NCBI RefSeq assembly: GCF_900167535.1
Contig: NZ_FUYE01000002.1
Span: forward strand, 186,001-250,000
Direction of reading: 5' to 3'
DNA length: 64,000 bases
DNA from: Prosthecobacter debontii
Lineage (GTDB): Bacteria > Verrucomicrobiota > Verrucomicrobiia > Verrucomicrobiales > Verrucomicrobiaceae
The notes under the pieces were generated by a model. The model ran no database searches and had not been told where the DNA came from. It saw only the letters and a list, made by a program, of their open reading frames with translations. The position numbers and the translations under genes are program-made. This document shows, piece by piece, positions 27,105 to 35,936 of the stretch; positions within the stretch are counted from its first letter, which is position 1; every line of letters starts with the position of its first letter.

Positions 27105-27169
27105 AGCCACAAAGAGGAATTAGGAAATGGAGAAAATCCTTCTTGCGCCTTTTGCGTGTCTTTGTGGCT
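27105..27169. repeat. Short dispersed-type element with terminal inverted repeats between guaB and guaA
   Basis: AGCCACAAAGA (27105-27115) and its exact complement TCTTTGTGGCT (27159-27169) flank 43 bases that are also rich in partial complementarity. I remember similar 'AGCCACAAAGA...TCTTTGTGGCT' segments as intergenic repeats in environmental bacterial genomes, but this was not searched. It carries no gene. Confidence 0.5.
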
Positions 27170-27181
27170 GTTGGAATCGAA

Positions 27182-28642
27182 TTAGGAGGGCTCGTAGTTC
27201 ACCGGTTCCTCGGTGATGACCACGTCATGTGGGTGGCTTTCCTTGAGACCCCCGGCGGTGATGCGGACGAAGCGAGCATTCGCACGGAGTTCGTCGAGGT
27301 TGTTGGCACCGACATAACCCATGCCGGAGCGGAGGCCGCCCATGAGCTGGAAAACAACATCGGCAAGCGGGCCTTTGAACGGCACGCGGGCCTCGACGCC
27401 TTCAGGGACAAGTTTGCCGGAGCTGTTCTGGCCGTAGCGGTCACCTGCGCCTTTGCGCATGGCCTTGAGGCTGCCCATGCCGCGGTATTCTTTGAAGGTG
27501 CGGCCCTGCCACTTGACCATGTTGCCGGGGCTTTCAGCCGTGCCAGCAAGGAGGGAGCCGAGCATGACGCAATCGGCACCACCAGCGAGAGCTTTGACGA
27601 TGTCGCCGGAGTAACGAATACCACCATCGGCAATGACGGTGACACCTCGCGGACGACAGACTTCAGCGACTTCCTGCACCGCGGTGAACTGAGCCATGCC
27701 CACACCGGAGATGATGCGGGTGGTGCAGATGGAGCCCGGGCCGACACCGACCTTCACGGCCGAGGCACCGGCTTCGACAAGGTGCAGAGCACCATCTGCG
27801 GTCACCACGTTACCAGCGACAATCGGGACATTACCACCGACCCGATCACGCAGACGGCGGATCACATCGGCCACGCGGGTGGTGTGGCCCGTAGCGGCGT
27901 CAATAAACAAGGCATCGGCACCTGCGGCGACAAGCGCAGCACCACGGTCAGCACAGTCTTCGCCGACTCCGACCGCCGCACCGACCCGGAGCTGGCCATT
28001 TGCGTCCTTGGCGGCGTTGGTGAACATCTGGCGCTTCACCACGTCCTGCTTGGTAATGAGGCCGGCAAGCTTACCATTGCTGTCCACCAGAGGGAGCTTC
28101 TCGATGCGGTGCGTGTAAAGAATCTTCAGAGCTTCATCGAAGCTGGTCTGCGGGGTGCCCGTCGCCAATCGCTCACGCGGGGTCATGATCGTGGAAACCG
28201 GCGTGCTCTCGTCCTCAATATACCAGAGGTCGCGGCTGGTGACCATGCCGACCAGTTTGCCATCCGGCTCGATGACCGGGAAACCGCTGACACCCTTCTC
28301 GTGCATGAGGCGCTGCAGCTCACCCAAAGTTGTCTCTGGGCGAACGGTGTGGGGAGTCTGGATCACCGTGTTTTCCGACCGCTTCACCTTCGCCACCTGC
28401 TCAGCCTGATAATCAATCGGGATGTTGCGATGAATCACGCCTAGACCACCTTCACGGGCCAGAGCGATGGCCAACTCAGCCTCAGTCACCGTGTCCATAG
28501 CGGAGGACAGGACCGGAATATTCAACTGGATGCTGTTGCCAAAAACAGTGCCTAGATTTACTTCACCAGGCAGGACCTGGCTGAGTCCCGGCAGGACCAA
28601 AACGTCGTCAAAACTTAATGCGAGGGAAGGAATATCGCCCAT
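27182..28642 (-). CDS. guaB: IMP dehydrogenase
   Basis: 486 residues, the standard length. It oxidises IMP to XMP, the committed step of guanine nucleotide synthesis. The catalytic cysteine loop is [10 protein letters not shown]. Two CBS domains (~95-210), which bind regulatory nucleotides, interrupt the barrel. '[20 protein letters not shown]' opens the protein, and '[16 protein letters not shown]'-type and '[21 protein letters not shown]' stretches follow. The ATG at 28642 fits the family start; an in-frame GTG at 28660 is possible. It follows the cassette gene D after 65 bp with no strong terminator, so some read-through is possible. guaA follows downstream. Confidence 0.96.
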   Translation of the reverse strand: MGDIPSLALSFDDVLVLPGLSQVLPGEVNLGTVFGNSIQLNIPVLSSAMDTVTEAELAIALAREGGLGVIHRNIPIDYQAEQVAKVKRSENTVIQTPHTVRPETTLGELQRLMHEKGVSGFPVIEPDGKLVGMVTSRDLWYIEDESTPVSTIMTPRERLATGTPQTSFDEALKILYTHRIEKLPLVDSNGKLAGLITKQDVVKRQMFTNAAKDANGQLRVGAAVGVGEDCADRGAALVAAGADALFIDAATGHTTRVADVIRRLRDRVGGNVPIVAGNVVTADGALHLVEAGASAVKVGVGPGSICTTRIISGVGMAQFTAVQEVAEVCRPRGVTVIADGGIRYSGDIVKALAGGADCVMLGSLLAGTAESPGNMVKWQGRTFKEYRGMGSLKAMRKGAGDRYGQNSSGKLVPEGVEARVPFKGPLADVVFQLMGGLRSGMGYVGANNLDELRANARFVRITAGGLKESHPHDVVITEEPVNYEPS

Positions 28643-28674
28643 GTGCCATCTAAGCGGCACTCAAGCGATTGTCA

Positions 28675-28694
28675 CGCAGAAAGTGCTTTCCGCG
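28675..28694 (-). other. Small hairpin between cassette gene D and guaB
   Basis: Minus strand CGCGGAAA-GCAC-TTTCTGCG forms an 8-bp stem with one G-U pair. No T-run follows, so it is at best a weak terminator or an RNA processing site. Confidence 0.3.
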
Positions 28695-28706
28695 CTCAAA
28701 TCGGGA

Positions 28707-29414
28707 TCAAGGACGATAAACACGGGTGCGGCCTGTGTAGGAGTCGATCTGGATGCAATAAAAGTTCTTGGGTGCCTGCGTGCTCTGGCCGTCTCTCGAC
28801 TCGACCATGGTAAAAAAACTTTTATCATACTCAGGCACCGTGTAAGCCATCGCGACGGTAGTCACATCAGCATTTGCGTTAAGCGACGAGTTAAGCACTC
28901 GCATGCTACCATCGGGATAAAATCGCAGCGAAGCGTAGCTGACGTCATCCGCCGTCGACGAACCGGGCGGTGTAAAGACGTTACGCCCTTCTCGTCCTGC
29001 CAGTTGCTGATTGGTCGTTTTCAACAAAGGCGACAGTTCTTCCTGTGGTGAAATGATCACACCCGACTCGAGATAATAGGGATCAGAAATCGCCTTCTCG
29101 GTACCATCAGCAAGGTTTTGCACCACTTGATACGCATAATAAGAATTATCCGATGGGCGATCTGAGGTTGAGTCGGCATACTTGTAGATGCGTAGTTCCA
29201 CCTCCGCAGACAGTGAAGCTGCACTTTGCTGCGCTAAACTGATACGACTCACCAGGGCGTCTCCTGAAGAATTTAACCGTGTGGCACGAATCACATCCAC
29301 CAAAGCTGGGGCCACCAAGCCAATCAAGAGTGAAATAATACCCACGACGGTGAGCATTTCCACAAGTGTGAATGCTGGCCTCGAGGGCTTAATTGAAGGA
29401 ACCTTCATAATCAT
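28707..29414 (-). CDS. Verru_Chthon cassette protein D, GspH/FimT-like pseudopilin
   Basis: 235 residues from the ATG at 29414 (the ATG at 29408 is equally possible). A short basic leader ends SRPA, followed by FTLVEMLTVVGIISLLIGLV, the type IV pilin N-terminal helix with Glu at mature +5. After it comes a helix with 'SRISLAQQSAASLSAEVELRIY', the 'A(Q/R)..A......V.L' pattern of GspH/FimT minor pseudopilins, then a beta-rich globular part. The residue before the cleavage site is Ala rather than the usual Gly. It is the last gene of the cassette, starting 17 bases after gene C. Confidence 0.85.
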   Translation of the reverse strand: MIMKVPSIKPSRPAFTLVEMLTVVGIISLLIGLVAPALVDVIRATRLNSSGDALVSRISLAQQSAASLSAEVELRIYKYADSTSDRPSDNSYYAYQVVQNLADGTEKAISDPYYLESGVIISPQEELSPLLKTTNQQLAGREGRNVFTPPGSSTADDVSYASLRFYPDGSMRVLNSSLNANADVTTVAMAYTVPEYDKSFFTMVESRDGQSTQAPKNFYCIQIDSYTGRTRVYRP

Positions 29415-29431
29415 CTGACTACTATTGTTAA

Positions 29432-30517
29432 CTAGCTGCTCCACTTTGCTCCCCGCAGAGCCACAGTGGCGGAAAAGACTCGATAATTGACGCGTTTCTT
29501 ACGCAAAGCCTCAGCCACCTCTTCGAGCGCAGCATTCACATCAGTGGACATGGTTGAACCAGTCAATGCATCCGAAATATCCGTCCCAAACGGGGGCGTG
29601 GAACCATCCCCCATCTGGCTGAGGCGATCTGCCGAGCGCTCATCGATAGCGACGAGAATCACCTTCACCAATGGAGGCAAACGATGTTGATTGCCTTGGC
29701 TAGAAGCCGTAGCCCCGAGCAATGAATCGTAAGAGAGTTGTGGTTCAAATATTGCGCCTGAAGACCTGCCCTGAGCATTGGCTTCGATCATCGGTAAGAT
29801 GGCCATTCCAACAATGTTATCCGCAATCGGACGCGTCAAACCGCGATTGGTTGGCACTTCCTGATCTTCAATCTGGATTCCCGCATCTTTAATCCACTTA
29901 TTTTTATCATCGTCGTAAACAGTATTCTTTTCGGCCGGAGGTGAAAACTCCATCAACCGATACCGATAGCGTGGAACGCCTGGAGGCAAGATAGATGGGC
30001 GGAAAAAATCGTCCGAGGTGTATTGGACAAAGTAACCACGCCCGCAGAGTAAACGGTCTAACCCCACGTATTGAGGGTCGTGAGCAATACCGAGAGGAGC
30101 TTGAAAAAATACCGCATGTCCTGGTGCAATTGAAGCAGATCCAGCATTTGGGACCAGGGTAGAGGCCAAATCTGAAACAAAACGCAGGTCGGATTTGCGC
30201 AGATACTTGCTGGGGGCGACCGCACCACTGCCAGCATTGGTGGTCGCCGTCAGGTAACTCTGATCGTAGTCGATGTAAGCATTGAGGGTCGCTTGGCTTA
30301 GATTCCGAGTGATGATATCAAACGCAATACGCGCCTCACGGAATTGTCCGACTCGAGCACTGGAGGCTGTCCAAGTGCTTTGTACGGTGCCAATCACTTG
30401 CGCGCTGATGAGTAGCAGGACGACCAAGACGGTCATCGAAACCATGATCTCCACCAAGGTAAACGCAGACCTCTGAAAGAGGTTTTGCTTACCATTTGTT
30501 TTATAACAATGTTTCAT
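29432..30517 (-). CDS. Verru_Chthon cassette protein C, GspJ/PilW-like pseudopilin
   Basis: 361 residues. Leader 'KQNLFQRSA' then FTLVEIMVSMTVLVVLLLIS, the class III signal of type IV pilins with Glu at +5. Next, 'ASSARVGQFREARIAFDIITRNLSQATL' (written here as separate landmarks FREARIAFDIITRNLSQATL) is the 'A...F..I.R.L..A' helix typical of GspJ and PilW minor pseudopilins. A beta-rich globular domain of about 270 residues follows, larger than in ordinary GspJ. Again Ala, not Gly, precedes the predicted cleavage site. The start codon lies 32 bases after gene A. It probably acts in the tip complex of a pseudopilus with proteins A, B and D. Confidence 0.85.
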   Translation of the reverse strand: MKHCYKTNGKQNLFQRSAFTLVEIMVSMTVLVVLLLISAQVIGTVQSTWTASSARVGQFREARIAFDIITRNLSQATLNAYIDYDQSYLTATTNAGSGAVAPSKYLRKSDLRFVSDLASTLVPNAGSASIAPGHAVFFQAPLGIAHDPQYVGLDRLLCGRGYFVQYTSDDFFRPSILPPGVPRYRYRLMEFSPPAEKNTVYDDDKNKWIKDAGIQIEDQEVPTNRGLTRPIADNIVGMAILPMIEANAQGRSSGAIFEPQLSYDSLLGATASSQGNQHRLPPLVKVILVAIDERSADRLSQMGDGSTPPFGTDISDALTGSTMSTDVNAALEEVAEALRKKRVNYRVFSATVALRGAKWSS

Positions 30518-30549
30518 GTCCGTCAGGAATGAGGAGGAAGGCTAAATAT

Positions 30550-33500
30550 TTAAGGAGCAAAACGCTTCGATTCGATAATACGGAACCGATAATAGCTTTC
30601 GAGAGGCTTCAGAGCGAAGGGGTCTGAAGCAGAAGCATAATCAACGGCCGTGCCAGCCGCCTGCATATCAGCTTGGTCGATATACCTCTCGACCAAGAAT
30701 GAACCGCGAAACTCACCACTCACCTGGTCACGATTTAGATCGAAAAAGTCTGGTTCCACAGAACGCACAGCCTTACGGATTGACTGGGCTCTCACATGCA
30801 CCCGAAAGGTATTCGAGCGTGTGGTGAATTTCTGATAAAGATTTGCGTAAGGACGTTCACGGGTATTGTCTCCAGTAGAGCAATGTTCTGCCCAGAAACG
30901 CGCCATCGCGTCATCCCGGCTAGAAGCATTGGCAACGCCAGATGCCGAAACGTTGACCTTCCCCTGCGCAAGATCTGGGATCAAGTGAACTTCACACAAC
31001 TGCGAAGTCGTACGGAAGAGCCCACCTCGGTAATTTGGCTTTAATGCGCCAGAGGTCTGACCGATGCCAAAGTTAAAGCGCTCTTCGAATTGGCGGAGCG
31101 TACCTTGAACACGATCCTTAACTTGTTGCTGCCACCAAAGCGAATCAGACGAGCCACCGCTGGGTTTGAAGCGATCAACCACAATACCGCGGTGCCAGTA
31201 ATTACCATCGGCCTCACTGCGGAAGATCGGAGCCGTAGAGCCATTGGTGCCCCAGCCCGTCTTCACACCTTTGGACTGCTCATACTCCGCATTTGGCATG
31301 GCCGCCATGATCTCACCCTTCATAGCAGCATGTAGCGCTGTAGCCCGGCGGATGTGTGTGAAAGGAACCATCTGATAATTCAGGTTGATCTTACCCGCTG
31401 TCGATAAAGGCTCACTGATCGCGTAAGGCTCAACGACGGGCATCCAGAAGAGATCCAGTAAGTAATGATCTGGGGGTGTTTCTGCACCTGGGTGGGTCGA
31501 GGCCGCCGCACTGCGGGCCCCCGTCAAGCCGTTGGGATAGCTCACATAAGGGCGGAAGAGTAAATTTGTCCAAGCACCGGAGCCATTATTATCCCAAACA
31601 TGCGAAGGCAATGAACCCATCACCACTGGAGATGGCACCATGCGATTAGGAGTGAAGAAACTACCCTTGCCATTGGCGAAACGCGCGCCCTGACTATTTG
31701 AGCGGAAATATGTGGACCGCCACTTTCTGGCATCTGGCCAACCAGAGAGCTTAAAGTCTCCAACCGAGTAGTTACCTTCATCTACTTTGTTGATGAAAGG
31801 CCCGATACGGCCACCAGGGTCACTGTCATCAAAGTCATAATAACGCTGAATGTATTGGTGAGCAGCAGTTGGAGTCGGCGCGTAGTCACTGCGTCCATGC
31901 GGTGCATCTGGAGAACGTGAAGCGGAAGCTGTCACCTTCACGGGCAGACCACGCACCGTATCATCTGACTTCGTATCCGTATTGCTCGTGCCCCGGTCAA
32001 ACCCAGGCTCTGTGCCAGACGAATAAGAGGAGAAATTGTGCGCCATGTATTCGTCCTCGTTGTCCCAGAAGCGATGAGGCGTCCAGTCACTGGCAGGCAC
32101 AGTCTTCTTAGCAGCGATCAGACGCGCATCACCATGAGCAGGTTGGAGCGTGCGCACCACATCTGAGCCATAATGCCATGGGCGGTCCCAGTCACCATTG
32201 TCATTTAACACGGCACCGCTCGAGAGCCCGTTGTTCATCACATCACTCCGTGGTCCGTAGGCGATAGCGAGCAATGGATCATTAGCCACCAGAACATGGG
32301 ATTGAAGCTGTACGCTGGCATAATTTGCCGGATCCTTCGTGTAAATCAAAGACCGTGCGCCGGGAACACTCTGATTATTCGGTGCACTCGCCCGAGGATC
32401 ATACGCACGGGTAATGTTGTTGATGGAAACACCGTCCCAATTGTAAAACCGACCGCGAATAGAACGCCTAATTGGATCCTCAGGATTGGTAGCCCCACCT
32501 TGATCGTCGTAACGCCCCAAAGCACCATCCCGATTAAAACTCCACCAACGAGGTGCTTGCACAGCAGGGTGATTATAGGTGCTGCCATCAGACTGAACAT
32601 AGTTCACCAAATAAGAGCCTGCAGTCACCAAATCGGGTGTTGGGGCCTTACCATCTCTAAGGCGAAACTGGATCACTTGGACAGGATCATCACCAGTGCC
32701 TGCCGTCACATGGTGATCGTAGATTTTGACCGTGATGGTGCCAGACGAAAACTGAAGGGGCGCGTTACGGTCGACCGTAAAGAATGACGACACCAAATCG
32801 AGATTCGTTAGGCCAGCATGGGCTTGTCCCGTAGCGCTAGTATCAAAGCCAACATCTTCCGGCATATTTCCGCGTGCACCCACGCGACGGCCCGCAGCCA
32901 CATTTCGGAAACTGGCAAATCCTCCGATTTCTGGATTACCATCCGTATCATACATCGGCCGCTCGCTGCGAAGCACGATGTCCTGAGTGGTGCTAAAGAC
33001 AGAGCGCCCAGCCACTTGGATGTTACTAACATCGTTTCCTGAAATGACAATGGTGTAGTCAGGATTGATTTCTGTGTAGGATGCAGAAGGGCAGAAGAAT
33101 TCCAGATGCAACAGTGCCTGGATGCGCTTTTGGGTTATGAGCATCGGAGTGTCACGCTCAAGCGTCCAGTTCCAATTTTCCCAGTTATACCCCGGGTGCA
33201 GACGGTAATAACGAGCATAGTTGGCACTTCCAGCAGGCAATGGTATGCCCAGAGTGCCATAGCGACCAGGCTCAGTTGGATTACTTAAAGGAGGAAAGTT
33301 AGAGTAGTACCTCTCTTTGATCATGCCTACATCAGGAACGAAACCATCTTCGTGCCCCTGGCCATTACGCCAGTGCACAGCATCGACATTGGTGAGACGG
33401 ACTTCACCGCTAAAACCAGGGGGGTAGCTATGAGCAATCCTCAAGTGCGCCAAGTTATTCTCACGAACTTTCAAGGCGGTACGACCACCACTCACCACGG

Positions 33501-35787
33501 GTGTTGCCGCAGTCGCATAAGAGTCAAACTCGGCTGGCATCATCTCAGGAATTTTATAGTCCTTCTCTTCGCCATTTTCGTCCCTGATCGGAATACGCCA
33601 ACTATACATATCGGGCTTGCCATCAGCTGTGCAGATGAAATGCAAGCCAACCTCACTGACGGAGAAAAAACGACCGAACCCGCGCACGGAATCTCCTGTA
33701 CTCCCGATGACCCATTGCGGATGCTCCGAAGGGGTAACTTGACCATGACCTGGGAAGAAACGGTCAGAAAACGGATCCGCAGTATTCCCCGAATTACGAA
33801 CAACCCCAGGAGTATAAGTTTTGAAGTCCGTTCGATCGCGGGTCTGATAAAGCTGTGTCCAGTTAATGCTGAGGCTGGGCCATTCGTTACGATTATCTGG
33901 CACCAGGAAGCTATCGTACAGATTGGTCGAACGAATGTAATCGAACATCGACACGATCAGTTGGCGTGTATTATCGCGTGTAATCTTTTGGACGAAGCTT
34001 TTTGCAGTGCCATTGGCTGAAGCGTTTTCAGAAGCCGTTGGGAAGGGCGCATCCAAAATCCGATCCAACATCGACAAGAGTTTCAAATTACGTGGCAGCG
34101 AGATGTCATAACGAGCACCATTGACCGAAGACCGACTCGCGGAATGCTCGCGCTGGAAGATATAGCTGTTCGTATTGTCTGCGCCGGCGTCATTACCCAA
34201 GCGAGAACAGAAATACATCAAATTGTCGAAGCCCGTCCGTTTGGAGGCAGTTCTTGGAAGAGGCCACATTGCAATCCTTGGCATACCAAACATGTTAATC
34301 TCACTTCCACGGCTGTGTGCAGTCAAGAAGGCTGAGGAGCGCTCAAGCGTCCTTTTGTTAAAGAGAGTGATCCCATTTCCACCATCGGCATTGTTGATCA
34401 CTCGATTCCCACCACTGGAATTCTGGGAAAACAAGAGCTCATCCACACTGGCATAAAGACGCTCTCCAGCCACGCCTTTGATATCGACAAGTGTGGAAAC
34501 ATCCTTACTGCCAGTCGTTGTCGTGGCATACTCATCTTGCTCAAAGGTCAACGTGCCACCATAGCTGCCCCCCTCGGTAATTCTTGGCATCAGTTCATAG
34601 ATGCGTGATTTGACGGCCAAAGCTCTCGATAACGCCCCTCCTGTAATGGGGCCTGAGAGGCCATAGGTGTCTAGACTGCGGCTGTCAGCAAGCTGGGGAT
34701 TGGGATAGAAGACACTGCTCAGTGCCACGGTGGCGGGGTGACCAGGAAAGCGCTGATATTCACCACGTGCAGGGGGGTAGTCCGCCCAACGGTGATCGCG
34801 CTCATGGTAATAAATCGGCTGGCCAGCAAATGTCGGCTCTGCAGCGGTATTGATGTTCACCTTGCATGTTTCATCATCTGTCCAGAAGGCGATGCGGCCA
34901 ACGATTGGATTTGACTCCGTGGGTATGCCATAAGTGCCACCCGCGACCGAAGACGGGCCATCTCCAAGTCCACCACCATCACCCTCCAACACCCGGAAAT
35001 TCATGTTGTCATTGAGATAACCTACAGCTCCATCACGCAGCACATAAAGCCATTGCACAGGCATGGCTAAGCGGAGCTGATCAATCTGACCACCGCTCGT
35101 CGCATCGCTGGGCTTAACGATCGCTGGAGTAGTTTGGTTTTCAGCCTCACGACCGATGTTATTTCCCTTGAGGGAAGTCGTCAGCTCATAAGAAAAACCT
35201 TCCACAGGCACTTCACTGGCCTCAGCAGCATCAAGATCTTGGCCAGCCCGAGGGTCAATGATGGGGAAATAAATTTGAACCGTATCGGTTGCGTCAGCTT
35301 GGCTAGCGACGCCTTTAATGACAGGTTCATTAAGATCCACATAACGCGCCAAATTATTGTTTTGGTTCCAATCCGCCGGGGGTTCTGAATCTCTCACAAA
35401 CTCCATTTCACGCTGATTTACCGTGCCTCCTGTGGAGCGGAAAATCATGTCTCGGTCCGAGAAAAGTTTATACCCAGCGAGGAAGGCTCCATTGCGAGAG
35501 TACTTCCGCACAGCGCCTGGCTGCGTCGCATGGATGACAGGCACGCCTGCTTGTTCACGAGCCGATCCAGAACGAATCTGGCCCATGACGATATTAACGG
35601 CAGTATCTGCAAGACGACGAGACGTTTGAGATGCTGAATAGATTGTCGTCGCTTTATGCTCCGTATCGGCAACGCTCAAGAAGGCTAAAATGACGATCGT
35701 AGCCAAAGCGAGCATCGATAAGACGATGATCAGAGCTAGGCCTTGATGGCGACGGGCGTCAGCAAGGAGATGGCGGATGGGTTTCAT
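30550..35787 (-). CDS. Verru_Chthon cassette protein A, giant GspK/PilX-like pseudopilin
   Basis: 1,745 residues, far larger than GspK (about 320). The N-terminus is a basic leader ending RRHQG, then LALIIVLSMLALATIVILAF. The hydrophobic helix has the prepilin cleavage Gly but Ile, not Glu, at mature +5, as known for GspK, the tip pseudopilin of type II secretion. 'SASQTSRRLADTAVNIVMGQ' follows and resembles the GspK/PilX helix continuation. The rest is a long, soluble, repeat-poor region with many Ser, Asn, Arg and Tyr residues. No membrane segments or catalytic motifs were recognised. The family is known only from Verrucomicrobia-type cassettes and its function is undetermined. The giant secreted protein is encoded 149 bp upstream and genes C and D follow downstream. 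Confidence 0.88.
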   Translation of the reverse strand: MKPIRHLLADARRHQGLALIIVLSMLALATIVILAFLSVADTEHKATTIYSASQTSRRLADTAVNIVMGQIRSGSAREQAGVPVIHATQPGAVRKYSRNGAFLAGYKLFSDRDMIFRSTGGTVNQREMEFVRDSEPPADWNQNNNLARYVDLNEPVIKGVASQADATDTVQIYFPIIDPRAGQDLDAAEASEVPVEGFSYELTTSLKGNNIGREAENQTTPAIVKPSDATSGGQIDQLRLAMPVQWLYVLRDGAVGYLNDNMNFRVLEGDGGGLGDGPSSVAGGTYGIPTESNPIVGRIAFWTDDETCKVNINTAAEPTFAGQPIYYHERDHRWADYPPARGEYQRFPGHPATVALSSVFYPNPQLADSRSLDTYGLSGPITGGALSRALAVKSRIYELMPRITEGGSYGGTLTFEQDEYATTTTGSKDVSTLVDIKGVAGERLYASVDELLFSQNSSGGNRVINNADGGNGITLFNKRTLERSSAFLTAHSRGSEINMFGMPRIAMWPLPRTASKRTGFDNLMYFCSRLGNDAGADNTNSYIFQREHSASRSSVNGARYDISLPRNLKLLSMLDRILDAPFPTASENASANGTAKSFVQKITRDNTRQLIVSMFDYIRSTNLYDSFLVPDNRNEWPSLSINWTQLYQTRDRTDFKTYTPGVVRNSGNTADPFSDRFFPGHGQVTPSEHPQWVIGSTGDSVRGFGRFFSVSEVGLHFICTADGKPDMYSWRIPIRDENGEEKDYKIPEMMPAEFDSYATAATPVVSGGRTALKVRENNLAHLRIAHSYPPGFSGEVRLTNVDAVHWRNGQGHEDGFVPDVGMIKERYYSNFPPLSNPTEPGRYGTLGIPLPAGSANYARYYRLHPGYNWENWNWTLERDTPMLITQKRIQALLHLEFFCPSASYTEINPDYTIVISGNDVSNIQVAGRSVFSTTQDIVLRSERPMYDTDGNPEIGGFASFRNVAAGRRVGARGNMPEDVGFDTSATGQAHAGLTNLDLVSSFFTVDRNAPLQFSSGTITVKIYDHHVTAGTGDDPVQVIQFRLRDGKAPTPDLVTAGSYLVNYVQSDGSTYNHPAVQAPRWWSFNRDGALGRYDDQGGATNPEDPIRRSIRGRFYNWDGVSINNITRAYDPRASAPNNQSVPGARSLIYTKDPANYASVQLQSHVLVANDPLLAIAYGPRSDVMNNGLSSGAVLNDNGDWDRPWHYGSDVVRTLQPAHGDARLIAAKKTVPASDWTPHRFWDNEDEYMAHNFSSYSSGTEPGFDRGTSNTDTKSDDTVRGLPVKVTASASRSPDAPHGRSDYAPTPTAAHQYIQRYYDFDDSDPGGRIGPFINKVDEGNYSVGDFKLSGWPDARKWRSTYFRSNSQGARFANGKGSFFTPNRMVPSPVVMGSLPSHVWDNNGSGAWTNLLFRPYVSYPNGLTGARSAAASTHPGAETPPDHYLLDLFWMPVVEPYAISEPLSTAGKINLNYQMVPFTHIRRATALHAAMKGEIMAAMPNAEYEQSKGVKTGWGTNGSTAPIFRSEADGNYWHRGIVVDRFKPSGGSSDSLWWQQQVKDRVQGTLRQFEERFNFGIGQTSGALKPNYRGGLFRTTSQLCEVHLIPDLAQGKVNVSASGVANASSRDDAMARFWAEHCSTGDNTRERPYANLYQKFTTRSNTFRVHVRAQSIRKAVRSVEPDFFDLNRDQVSGEFRGSFLVERYIDQADMQAAGTAVDYASASDPFALKPLESYYRFRIIESKRFAP

Positions 35788-35814
35788 GACGATTTTTCGG
35801 GAATTAAATTCTTT

Positions 35815-35846
35815 TTTCCGATTTAATCGGAAAGCCGATTTTTTTT
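35815..35846. other. Overlapping alternative hairpins between the giant gene and gene A
   Basis: CCGATTTAATCGG (35818-35830) and AATCGGAAAGCCGATT (35825-35840) share the AATCGG segment, so only one can form. The second is followed by T's on the plus strand (an antisense terminator), and by A's on the coding strand. It lies 30 bases before the gene A start. Confidence 0.45.
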
Positions 35847-35936
35847 CAAGTCATTGCAGAGTATATACTTCGTTATTACAGGCGATTTTTGGCAATGGCG
35901 GCACTGCAGAGCAGGCCGCCGTGCATTTTTTTACCC

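Noticed and set aside
25513..28444. Long plus-strand open frames (454 and 433 codons) opposite guaA and guaB
   Set aside because: They are antisense shadows of two certain genes, with acidic or low-information translations and no start-site support.
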